64,000 bases of DNA from the NCBI GenBank assembly GCA_035578005.1, contig DATJYK010000243.1, positions 26,328 to 90,327 on the forward strand, in the 5' to 3' direction. The notes under the pieces are model-generated. The model was given only the letters and a program-made list of their open reading frames with translations, had not been told where the DNA came from and made no database searches. Source of the DNA: Gp13-AA77 sp035578005. GTDB taxonomy: Bacteria; Acidobacteriota; Terriglobia; UBA7540. Positions 26,942-34,096 of the stretch are shown piece by piece; the first letter of the stretch is position 1, and each line of letters starts with the position of its first letter. The position numbers were made by a program, and so were the translations under genes.

Positions 26942-27712
26942 TGACGATGCTACAGGAGATCAACAAACTTCTGAACGACTACCGGGCGTGGCTCAAGGAA
27001 AAGACCACCCTGCGCGAGGTCAACGGCTCTTGGGTTGAAATCACGACACCCTTCCTCGACCGTCACAACGACGCCCTGCAAATTTACGCCCGCGCGCAAA
27101 ATGGCGGCTACCTTCTCACCGATGACAGCTATACTATTCACGACCTCGAAGCTTCGGGCTGCAAACTCGACACCGAAAAACGGAAAGACCTTTTGCAAAT
27201 GACGCTTAACGGGTTCGGCGTGAAGCTGAACCACGAAGCCATAGAAGTTCAGGCAACGCCTGAAACCTTTCCACTTCGCAAGCACAACCTCCTTCAAGCC
27301 ATGCTTGCTGTGAACGACCTTTTCTACCTCGCCAAGCCCATTGTCGAGAGCCTTTTTTATGAAGATGTGGTTGCATGGCTCGATGCAAACGATATCCGCT
27401 ATACGCCGAGCGTGAAGTTTACTGGCATCAGCGGCTATGACCACCATTTTCATTTCGCTATACCCAAGTCTAAGAAGCAGCCGGAGCGCATTGTGCAGGC
27501 GATCACCCGACCGACGCGCAGACAACGCGTTGCTGTTTATCAATGCTTGGGGCGATACGCGCCAAGTCCGTGCCACGGACTCAAAGGCATATGCCGTTCT
27601 CAATGACGAACAGCCGATTTCGGGCCCAGTCATCGAGGCGTTTCGCAATTACGATATCCGGCCCGTGCCGTGGACCGGGCGTATTGACGTTCTAACCGAA
27701 CTTGCAGCCTAA
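26941..27712 (+). pseudogene. DUF1828/DUF1829 gene with a +1 frameshift
   Basis: The N-terminal DUF1828 domain is intact (ITTPFLDRHNDALQIYARAQ, GGYLLTDDSYTIHDLE), and the DUF1829 part begins (FTGISGYDHHFHFAIPKSKK). Around 27520 the frame leaves it. The next frame carries DNALLFINAWGDTRQVR...AYAVLNDEQPISGPVIEAF and ends properly at 27712. One extra A between CGC and GACAAC restores the product (about 256 aa). The family is linked to mobile DNA and defence-like islands but has no firm function. The preceding gene is also broken by one extra base. Confidence 0.75.
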
Positions 27713-27759
27713 AAACCCTTCCCCTGCCCCGCATCACCCTTCGCGGGTGGCGCATACCG

Positions 27760-27799
27760 CGGGTGGCGACGACATTGTACTGTATGTCGTCGCCACCCG
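27760..27799. repeat. Perfect hairpin (GGGTGGCGACGACAT arms)
   Basis: CGGGTGGCGACGACAT (27760-27775) pairs fully with ATGTCGTCGCCACCCG (27784-27799) around an 8-nt loop. An imperfect relative (28772-28808) stands at the same place after the intact aspartic-protease gene. It could serve as that gene's terminator and has been duplicated with it. Confidence 0.75.
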
Positions 27800-27950
27800 C
27801 GAGGTCACAACAAAGCTTCAATTCTCACAGTGCCGGCTTCGACCGCTTGAATAGCCCATTTGTGATCGTATAGCAGGCCCATGCCCGCCAACGGGTCAGA
27901 GTCGACTGCATCGACCAGCACGCGACGTACCCGCGGGGTGGCGCCTACGT
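27800..27950 (-). pseudogene. Truncated copy of the aspartic-protease 3' end
   Basis: About 150 nt here match the 3' end of the gene at 28814-29185 almost base for base, including the terminal codons VEAGTVRIEALL and the following hairpin. The match ends abruptly around 27945. There is no start or catalytic segment. Orientation equals that of the full copy, so the two form direct repeats around the HNH module. Confidence 0.85.
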
Positions 27951-28078
27951 CGCTTTGAATGTAGCCGCCTTTCGCGGGTGGCACATACGTGCGCAGTTTT
28001 TTGGCGCAGACCTTCTGGACTGGGGTTCAGCACTATAAGCGGGCTGAGTCAAGGTCTGCGCCACCCCACGCCGACGCC

Positions 28079-28474
28079 TCAAAGCCCGCTATTGGCCACA
28101 AGCTGCGACCGCAATTCCAGACGGCGAGCATCATTCATGGCCAGCACATGCACGGTCGCCCGGCCGGCAGGAGTAATCCCGACGATGCGCACGCCACGAA
28201 AAACAAAGTGGTCAACCCAACGGTCGCGCCTCGGGTGAAAAAGGGGCACAAGCCGGCCAGTGAGTGGATCGATGCCGGTCAAGTTCGGACCCTTTTGGAG
28301 ATTGCAGCGATGGCAGGCTAACGCCAGGTTCTCAAGTTCTTCTGACCCGCCGTGCTGCTTCGCGGTGATGTGCTCGACGTGGTGCCTTAGCTCGCTGTGC
28401 TCCTGGCGGAGCAAGCAGTACTCGCAGCGGTTTTCCGCCCGGCGCTGGACAGCGCCCCGCGTGGCGGCATCCAT
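28079..28474 (-). CDS. HNH endonuclease-like protein
   Basis: 131 aa. The zinc-binding HNH pattern is complete: CEYC near residue 19, HHVEHITAKQHGG (catalytic His), ENLALACHRCN and LQKGPNL. The C-terminal third (GRATVHVLAMNDARRLELR) is typical of this subgroup. The start overlaps the stop of the 88-aa gene (ATGA), so the two are coupled. These free-standing HNH proteins occur in mobile or defence contexts, but the target is unknown. Confidence 0.85.
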   Translation of the reverse strand: MDAATRGAVQRRAENRCEYCLLRQEHSELRHHVEHITAKQHGGSEELENLALACHRCNLQKGPNLTGIDPLTGRLVPLFHPRRDRWVDHFVFRGVRIVGITPAGRATVHVLAMNDARRLELRSQLVANSGL

Positions 28475-28740
28475 CAGGAGCCGCTCGTATTCAGTTGTCG
28501 CTGAGCCTTGAGCTTTAAAATGGAGATGAAGTCAGCCGCATTGATGAAGGCCTCGAATTCGGTCCTTTCCTCATCAGTCAGAACTCCATTGTTAGCCTGC
28601 TCGGCGAGGACGTTAACTCGGGCCTGAATCTCAGGATCAATACGGAATTCAATGACCCGCCGCGCCGACTCGGTATCAAGGCAGCGGCTCAAGGGATCAA
28701 GGAGGCCGTCCAAGGCTGTGGCATCAATAGAATGGCCCAT
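28474..28740 (-). CDS. Small conserved protein coupled to HNH nuclease
   Basis: 88 residues starting at ATG 28740 (MGHSIDATALDGLLDPLSRC). It is acidic, helical and without signal peptide. Its core FRIDPEIQARVNVLAEQANN and LTDEERTEFEAFINAADFI resembles small proteins I recall upstream of similar HNH genes in cyanobacteria and planctomycetes. It might be a regulator or antitoxin-like partner. The frame extends upstream to 28830, but that part translates the repeat at the protease 3' end. Confidence 0.7.
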   Translation of the reverse strand: MGHSIDATALDGLLDPLSRCLDTESARRVIEFRIDPEIQARVNVLAEQANNGVLTDEERTEFEAFINAADFISILKLKAQRQLNTSGS

Positions 28741-28813
28741 GGTTGCTAGGTTAGCATAGAGGGCGCGGCGCCGGGTGGCGAAAACATTGTACTGCATGTC
28801 GCCACCCGCGAGG

Positions 28814-29185
28814 TCACAACAAAGCTTCAATTCTCACAGTGCCGGCTTCAACCACTTGAATAACCCATTTGTGATCGTAGAGCAGGCCCATGCCCGCCAA
28901 CGGGTCAGAGTCGACCGCATCCGCCAGCACGCGGCGTAACCGGCCCTCCCGGAGGACGGCGCCTTCGTAAACATCAAAGAGACTCCCGGTGCCGTCTGCC
29001 ATGAGGGCGCAGCCACGGCCGCGAAAGGGAAGGTCCAGCCTGAGAATCAGCGGAGTGGGTAAGGCCAGTGTGCCGGTGAAGCCCGTATCGACGATGGCCT
29101 CAACTTCTTGCTCCCGGCCTTCCGAACCGAGTGTGTCGAGAGGGATCAGAGCTTCACGGTAAGTGTTAACGGCTCCGACGATCAT
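28814..29185 (-). CDS. Clan AA retropepsin-like aspartic protease
   Basis: 123 aa with the single catalytic motif VDTGFTG near residue 33, and the second-strand GMGLLYDHKWVIQV near the end in place of the usual hydrophobic-hydrophobic-Gly. Such half-size proteases act as homodimers. No signal peptide. Family members are often next to small antitoxin-like genes; here the coupled HNH/88-aa genes lie downstream. A truncated copy of its 3' end lies beyond that module. Confidence 0.85.
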   Translation of the reverse strand: MIVGAVNTYREALIPLDTLGSEGREQEVEAIVDTGFTGTLALPTPLILRLDLPFRGRGCALMADGTGSLFDVYEGAVLREGRLRRVLADAVDSDPLAGMGLLYDHKWVIQVVEAGTVRIEALL

Positions 29186-29537
29186 GGAAGCCCTGTGGGG
29201 TAGCGCGGCCCGAAGCGATGGGCGAAGCGTGCGTTCGGGGCCTTAAATGACACAACTGCCCGGTGGCTCGCGGGTGGCTACCAGCCCATCCCGCCCTTTG
29301 TAAACATTGCTAGCATTGTTAGCATTGTTAATTTTGTTTGTAACGTTCGTAATGATCGTAATGTTCTATACCTTTACAGGCTTGCGCGCCCTGTGATTCA
29401 GTCAACATGGGAGTAGTGCGCCATGGCTGACACCCCGATTGACAGTTGGAGTCGGCTGGAAAACCTGCCCCACGGCGCCCCCCAACCGGCACCTCCCCGG
29501 TCAACTCGAGGAGCCCGAAATTGGGACCCCCACGAAC

Positions 29538-29640
29538 GAACCCAGCATGTTGTTGAAAACAAAGACTAAGAGATTTCGGAACCCAGCATGTTATTGAAAA
29601 TAAGTCTGTTAACTCTGCTAACCCAGCAAGTTTATGATGG
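29538..29640 (+). repeat. GAACCCAGCATGTTGTTGAAAA repeat cluster, three units
   Basis: Unit 1 (29538-29564) reads GAACCCAGCATGTTGTTGAA followed by AACAAAG. Unit 2 (29578-29603) has TTATTGAAAATAAG. A shorter unit 3 (about 29620-29640) is AACCCAGCAAGTTTATGATG. Inverted relatives lie at 44632-44655 and 44908-44973. Confidence 0.8.
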
Positions 29641-29895
29641 CAATGGTCTTACCGAAAAATCGGAGGTCAAAAATGGAATAGACTTGTACTCAGAGGAGTA
29701 GCCCGACGACGGGCTTGGGCAACCGGGAAAACGGCCGCAAGTCCAGGGGACCTGTCAGCGAGCAGGGCAAGGCCATGTCCCGCGCCAATGCCGGCAAGCA
29801 CTGCGGACGCGCCGAACGTGGTTAGCGCGAATCCGGCGTGTGCAGACGACGGTAACCACAACGGGTGCTGGTGTCCTTTGAACGCTCCCAGCGCA

Positions 29896-29982
29896 GTCAT
29901 TCCCGCGAAGGCGGGAATCCACCTACTTGACTCCATGTTTCCAACAACTTCGAAAATGGATTCCCGCCTCCGCGGGAATGAC
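29896..29982. repeat. REP-like palindrome pair
   Basis: GTCATTCCCGCGAAGGCGGG starts at 29896, and the opposite orientation TGGATTCCCGCCTCCGCGGG starts at 29957. It is the same family as the pair at 1500-1584. Confidence 0.8.
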
Positions 29983-30157
29983 TGCGCTTCAAGAGGGGTT
30001 TCAACCAGGAAATGACACCACTACCACAGAACTCGCGGATTTGGCCTTTTTCGCTGCTATGATCTACGAGGGGCAAGCGGTTTGGGCTGGGAAGGCTTTT
30101 TCTAACCCCTAATCCCTAACCCCTAACCACTTGTTGGTTCTGCGGCAGGAACAAACG

Positions 30158-31180
30158 ATGAAAAGCTTAGGCGTCGGCATTATAGGAACGGGCTGGGTTT
30201 CGGGCGAGCACATCAAGGCCTTCGAAGCCAATCCGCACACCGAGGTGCGCGGGATCGTCAGCCGGGACGAAGCGCGGGCGGCTGCCAAGGCGCAGGAATA
30301 CGGTTTGGCGCATTGCCGGGCTTATGGTCACCTTGAAGGTCTTCTAAATGACCCTGATATCCATGTTGTTTCCATCTGCACGCCGCACCACTTGCACGCC
30401 GCGCAGGGTATCGCAGGAGCCAAGGCAGGCAAGCATCTCATGCTCGAAAAGCCGGTGGCGCTCGATCTGGCCAGTCTGCGGGAGCTGCAAGCCGCTGTGC
30501 GCGCGGCGAAAGTAAAGACGGTAGTGAGCTTCGTGCTGCGCTGGAATCCACTGTTCGAGACTCTGAAGGCGCTGCTGGCGGACGGCGTTGTGGGGCAGCT
30601 CTTCTACGCCGAGGTCGATTACCTTCACGGCATCGGGCCCTGGTATGCGCAGTACGAGTGGAACATCAAGAAAGAGATCGGCGGCAGCAGCCTGCTCACC
30701 GGCGGCTGCCACGCGGCGGACGGACTGCGGTGGTTCGTGGGAAAGCGGGCGGTGGAGGTGTTCGCTTACGCCAATTTCAGCCCGCGCAACCCGCTGGCTT
30801 ATGAATACGAGCCCAACAGCGTGACCCTGGTGAAGTTTGAAGACGGCACTTTGGGCAAAGTGGCCTCGTCGGTGGAGAGCGTGATGCCGTACGTTTTCAA
30901 TATCGAGCTGTTGGGCGACGGCGGCTCCATCCGCAACAATCAGGTGTTCTCAAAGCGCTGGGTGGGACAGAAAGGCTGGGCGACCATCCCGACGGTCCTG
31001 CCCGATAGCGGCGACGTAAGCCATCACCCGTTCAAGGGCCAGGTGAACCATTTCGTGGATTGCATTCTGAATGACCGCGAGTCGCACGCAAACCTGGAGG
31101 ACGCCGCGCAAACTCATGAGATCTGTTTCGCCTCGGAAATTTCGGCGCGGGAACGGCGGCCGGTGGCGCTGCCCTTGTAG
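30158..31180 (+). CDS. Gfo/Idh/MocA family oxidoreductase
   Basis: ATG 30158 with AGGA upstream. The N-terminal Rossmann motif GIIGTGWVSGEHI binds NAD(P). The family signature EKPVALDLASL (catalytic Lys region) follows at about residue 98. The C-terminal sheet domain is complete with GGSSLLTGGCHAADGLRWF, whose GGC-H matches the GG..H catalytic motif. 340 aa, normal length, cytoplasmic, no twin-arginine signal. It probably oxidises a sugar or inositol derivative. It stands alone between repeats, so the substrate is not inferable. Confidence 0.9.
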   Translation: MKSLGVGIIGTGWVSGEHIKAFEANPHTEVRGIVSRDEARAAAKAQEYGLAHCRAYGHLEGLLNDPDIHVVSICTPHHLHAAQGIAGAKAGKHLMLEKPVALDLASLRELQAAVRAAKVKTVVSFVLRWNPLFETLKALLADGVVGQLFYAEVDYLHGIGPWYAQYEWNIKKEIGGSSLLTGGCHAADGLRWFVGKRAVEVFAYANFSPRNPLAYEYEPNSVTLVKFEDGTLGKVASSVESVMPYVFNIELLGDGGSIRNNQVFSKRWVGQKGWATIPTVLPDSGDVSHHPFKGQVNHFVDCILNDRESHANLEDAAQTHEICFASEISARERRPVALPL

Positions 31181-31225
31181 GCAGTGATTAGTGGCAAGGG
31201 GTAAGTGGTTAGTGGTTGGTGGTTG

Positions 31226-31327
31226 TAGCGGCGGTCTATGACCGCCGTATTTCGAGATCAATAGCTTCGGCGGCCTTGCCGCGACCTGGAGGGTTGCCTT
31301 TACTTCGGCGGTCACAGACCGCCGCTA
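31226..31327. repeat. About 102-bp inverted-repeat element (GCGGCGGTCTRTGACCGCCG)
   Basis: TAGCGGCGGTCTATGACCGC at 31226-31245 is matched with one mismatch by its reverse complement at 31306-31327. Each arm is itself palindromic. It lies between the oxidoreductase and the aminotransferase and looks like a MITE-sized dispersed element. Confidence 0.8.
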
Positions 31328-31345
31328 CAGCCTGACGGAGATACA

Positions 31346-32644
31346 TTGACTCCAATCTTTGAACTCAACAATGAAAATCTGCATACTCTCCGGCGCCAGG
31401 TCCGCCAGGAGTACGAGGCACTGCGGGCGCGAGGCCTGAAGCTCGACATGACGCGGGGCAAGCCAGCTCCCGAACAGCTCAACCTCGCCAACGGCTTGTT
31501 GGTGGTGCCCCTCCATGGCGACCATTTCAGCGCGTCCGGTGACGACGCACGCAACTACGGCGGCTTGCAGGGACTGCCCGAGGCGCGCGCCCTGTTCGCG
31601 CCCATCCTAGGCGCGCCGGCCGACCGTATGGTGATCAGCAACAATTCCAGCCTGGCCGTGATGCATGACTGCCTTGCCTGGGCGCTGCTCAAGGGTGTTC
31701 CGGGGTCGGAAGGGCCCTGGTCTCAGGCGCCGTGGCCCACCTTTATCTGCCCGGTTCCGGGTTACGACCGCCACTTCGCGATTTGCGAGGAGTACGGCAT
31801 CCGCATGGTACCGGTTCCGCTGACGGGGCAGGGACCCGACATGGACGCGGTAGAAGCGCTGGCGGCCAATCCCACGGTGAAGGGCATGTGGTGCGTGCCC
31901 AAGTACTCGAACCCTACCGGCGAGATCTATTCCGCCGAGACCGTGCAGCGGTTGGCCTCAATGCGCACGGGCGCCCCTGACTTCCGGCTGTTCTGGGACA
32001 ACGCCTATGCCGTTCACCATCTCACCGAGAAGCGGCATGAGATCGCGAATATTCTTGAGCTCTGCGAGAAGGCCAACAACCCGGATCGGGCCTTCGTGTT
32101 TGGTTCGACGTCGAAAGTGACGCTGGCCGGCGCGGGTCTGGCCTTCTTTGCTTCGTCGCCTGCCAACGTGCGCTGGTACCTCGCGCGCGCCGGGAAGCGG
32201 ACTATCGGTCCCGACAAATTGAATCAGCTTAGGCACGTGCGCTTCCTGAAAAACCAGGAAGGATTGCACCGCCACATGGACGCGCATCGTGCCTTACTGG
32301 CTCCGAAGTTTGAAACCGTCCTGGCGGCCCTGGAGTCGCGCCTGGCGGGAACGGGTGTGGCGAGCTGGTCCAGGCCGGAAGGCGGCTATTTCATCAGCGT
32401 GGACGTGATGCCGGGAACCGCGCGGCAGGTGGTGGAACTCGCGCGAGACGCGGGCGTGGCCCTCACTCCGGCCGGCGCCACCTGGCCGCATGGGCGCGAT
32501 CCGCATGACCGCACGCTGCGCCTGGCCCCCACTTTTCCGTCGTTGGAAGACGTGCGGGCGGCGTCTGAAATCATTGCTGTGTGCATCCTGTTGGCGGGGT
32601 CGAAAAGGAATGATGAATCCGAATATTCGGAATATTCGGAATGA
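31346..32644 (+). CDS. PLP-dependent aminotransferase, aspartate aminotransferase class Ic
   Basis: TTG start at 31346, preceded by GGAG 6-7 nt upstream. Recognisable class features are LDMTRGKPAPEQL, NYGGLQGLPEARALFAPILG, the CVPKYSNPTGEIY motif and the PLP lysine in FGSTSKVTLAGAGLAFF. It matches the compact aspartate/alanine aminotransferase group (PF12897). The last ~15 codons (SKRNDESEYSEYSE) translate GAATATTCG low-complexity DNA, so the native stop seems to have been displaced into the repeat. Cytoplasmic; donor probably aspartate or another amino acid with 2-oxoglutarate. Confidence 0.88.
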   Translation: MTPIFELNNENLHTLRRQVRQEYEALRARGLKLDMTRGKPAPEQLNLANGLLVVPLHGDHFSASGDDARNYGGLQGLPEARALFAPILGAPADRMVISNNSSLAVMHDCLAWALLKGVPGSEGPWSQAPWPTFICPVPGYDRHFAICEEYGIRMVPVPLTGQGPDMDAVEALAANPTVKGMWCVPKYSNPTGEIYSAETVQRLASMRTGAPDFRLFWDNAYAVHHLTEKRHEIANILELCEKANNPDRAFVFGSTSKVTLAGAGLAFFASSPANVRWYLARAGKRTIGPDKLNQLRHVRFLKNQEGLHRHMDAHRALLAPKFETVLAALESRLAGTGVASWSRPEGGYFISVDVMPGTARQVVELARDAGVALTPAGATWPHGRDPHDRTLRLAPTFPSLEDVRAASEIIAVCILLAGSKRNDESEYSEYSE

Positions 32645-33157
32645 TGAATTCGGAATTCGAAATGATGAACGATGAACGATGAATGATGAGCGATGAATGA
32701 TGAGCGATACTCTGAATAACTCTGAATATGAAGGTCAAACAAGGTCGGCCGGGAGCTGGATACGGCAACCACGAGCTACGAACGACGAACCACGAACGAC
32801 GCACTACGAACGCTGAACCCCGAACCCCGAACTTTCTCTTGACACTCCCACCCATCGGCGCTACAAATAAGGCGTAGCGAATAAAAAGCGAAAGTACAAA
32901 AGTGCTATAAGACCGGCTTTCGCGGGCCCAAAGGCGTTTTCGCTTGATGTGTATGTTTTCGGAGTTGAAAAACACTCGCCGGCGCTGTCATTCCGAGGAG
33001 CCGTAGGCGACGAGGAATCTCGCTCTGAAATTAAAGAAACGACGAGATTCCGCGTCGCCTATAACGGCTCCGCGGAATGACAGTGTGGACGAGTTCAACT
33101 TTTAACTTTCGACCTTTGACTTTTGACTTGTTCCGCTACGGAGTCAGAGAGCGAGCT
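32645..33157. other. Low-complexity and palindromic region upstream of imuA
   Basis: The first 190 nt are heptamer/octamer low-complexity DNA (GATGAATGATGAGC, ACCACGAACGACG, CCCCGAACCCCGAA). A ~99-bp inverted repeat follows at 32985-33083, then AACTTTTAACTTTCGACCTT up to the imuA start. Any SOS promoter must be in or beyond these repeats; I cannot identify a LexA box. Confidence 0.6.
32985..33083. repeat. About 99-bp inverted repeat (CTGTCATTCCG ends)
   Basis: CTGTCATTCCGAGGAGCCGT (from 32985) through GAATCTCG is mirrored by CGAGATTCCGCGTCGCCT...CGGCTCCGCGGAATGACAG (to 33083). With a few mismatches the whole element folds into one hairpin. It resembles widespread TGTCATTCCGAG...AGGAATCTC elements and covers the upstream region of imuA. 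Confidence 0.8.
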
Positions 33158-34096
33158 GTGAAATCGGCTGCTCAAGTCCGCGCGCTCGTGGAAGCCGCTC
33201 TCGGGCCCAGCTTTCCTTCTCCATTCGTGCTGCGGGAAAGGCACACGCCCGAACTCGTGCCCACGGGTCTCGCAGCCATTGACGCGCTCACCGGCGGTCT
33301 GCCGCGTTCGAGCCTGACGGAGATTTCAGGACCGCCTTCTTCGGGCCGCACCTCGCTTGAGCTGGCGTTGCTGGCCACGCTCACCACACAAGGCGAGGCC
33401 TGCGCTTTGATTGACGCCGAAGACGCGTTTCATCCGGCTTCCGCACAAGCTGCAGGTGTGGTGCTCGACCATCTCCTTTGGGTGCGCTGCCACGGCCTCG
33501 AGCAGGCACTGCGCGCCGCGGACTTGTTGCTGGGAGCAGGAGGATTCGGCGCCGTGGTGCTGGACCTGGCCGATGTTCCCGCGCGGCGAACGCGGCGCGT
33601 GCCTCTCAGCTACTGGTTCCGCTTTCGGCGCGCGGTGGAGAACACGCCCACTGTGCTGGCGCTGATCGATGAAGAACCCTGCGCGCAAAGTTCGGCCTCG
33701 CTGGTGCTTCGTCTGGAGAGTGAAGGCGTGAGGTGGTCGGCCGCAGCCGATGAAGAAGCCGAGAGCGTGGAACGGTCCGTAGCGGCCGCTGAAGTCGAAA
33801 GTCAAAAGTCAAAAGTTGGGAGTCGAAATTCGAAATTCGAAATCCGAAATTCGGAAGCTGCACTTGACGATTGGGACTTCGTAAATTTGCCGCACGCCCG
33901 TCTGCTGCGCGGGATTCGCTGGCGTGCGGAAGTCGTTCGGAATCGAAATTCGGAATCGAAATTCGGAATCCGAAAGTCGAAATTCGAAATTCGGAACTCG
34001 GAATCCGAAATCCGGAATCCGAAATTCAAAGTTGGAAAGTTTCAAGTTTCGAGTTTCGAGTTTCAAATTTCAATCGACATCGCCAATCAGCAATGA
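33158..34096 (+). CDS. imuA: ImuA, RecA-like protein of the mutagenesis cassette
   Basis: The open frame starts at 33077, but its first codons translate a palindrome and a low-complexity tract. GTG 33158 (VKSAAQVRALVEAALG) is the likely start. A RecA/SulA-like core follows: LVPTGLAAIDALTGGLPRSS, Walker A-like SGPPSSGRTSLEL, ALIDAEDAFHP. Known partners ImuB and DnaE2 follow, and together they carry out damage-induced translesion synthesis. Two heptanucleotide tracts are inserted in frame (33791-33858 and 33935-34070), making a 'SKFEIRN'-type peptide repeat in the C-terminal third. The stop overlaps the imuB start (ATGA). Confidence 0.85.
   Translation: MKSAAQVRALVEAALGPSFPSPFVLRERHTPELVPTGLAAIDALTGGLPRSSLTEISGPPSSGRTSLELALLATLTTQGEACALIDAEDAFHPASAQAAGVVLDHLLWVRCHGLEQALRAADLLLGAGGFGAVVLDLADVPARRTRRVPLSYWFRFRRAVENTPTVLALIDEEPCAQSSASLVLRLESEGVRWSAAADEEAESVERSVAAAEVESQKSKVGSRNSKFEIRNSEAALDDWDFVNLPHARLLRGIRWRAEVVRNRNSESKFGIRKSKFEIRNSESEIRNPKFKVGKFQVSSFEFQISIDIANQQ
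33791..33858. repeat. Heptamer tract inside imuA
   Basis: Runs of GTCAAAA and GAAATTC (7 nt period) encode ESQKSKVGSRNSKFEIRN. Reading is open because 3 heptamers equal 7 codons without stops. Confidence 0.85.
33935..34070. repeat. Heptamer tract at the imuA 3' end
   Basis: GAAATTCGGAATCGAAATTC and related heptamers, ending in AAGTTTCGAGTTTCGAGTTT, encode the last ~45 residues of ImuA before IDIANQQ. Confidence 0.85.

Larger units (their letters stand above)
29186..30157. other. Repeat-rich intergenic region
   Basis: No gene is supported. It holds AT-rich near-repeats (GCTAGCATTGTTAGCATTGT and CGTAATGATCGTAATG near 29310-29365), the GAACCCA-type repeats at 29538-29640, a REP-like pair at 29896-29982, and CCCTAAC heptamers at 30103-30128. 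The AGGA Shine-Dalgarno for the downstream oxidoreductase is at about 30147. Confidence 0.6.

Noticed and set aside
28741..28830. Upstream extension of the 88-aa gene
   Set aside because: Those codons (MKLCCDLAGGD) translate the hairpin/3' end duplicated from the protease region; the ATG at 28740 fits the conserved protein.
30103..30129. Telomere-like CCCTAAC repeats
   Set aside because: Short run inside a family of heptamer low-complexity DNA; nothing else suggests a replicon end.
32650..32830. Possible CRISPR array in repetitive DNA
   Set aside because: Units are 7-8 nt, variable and without spacers; no Cas genes nearby.
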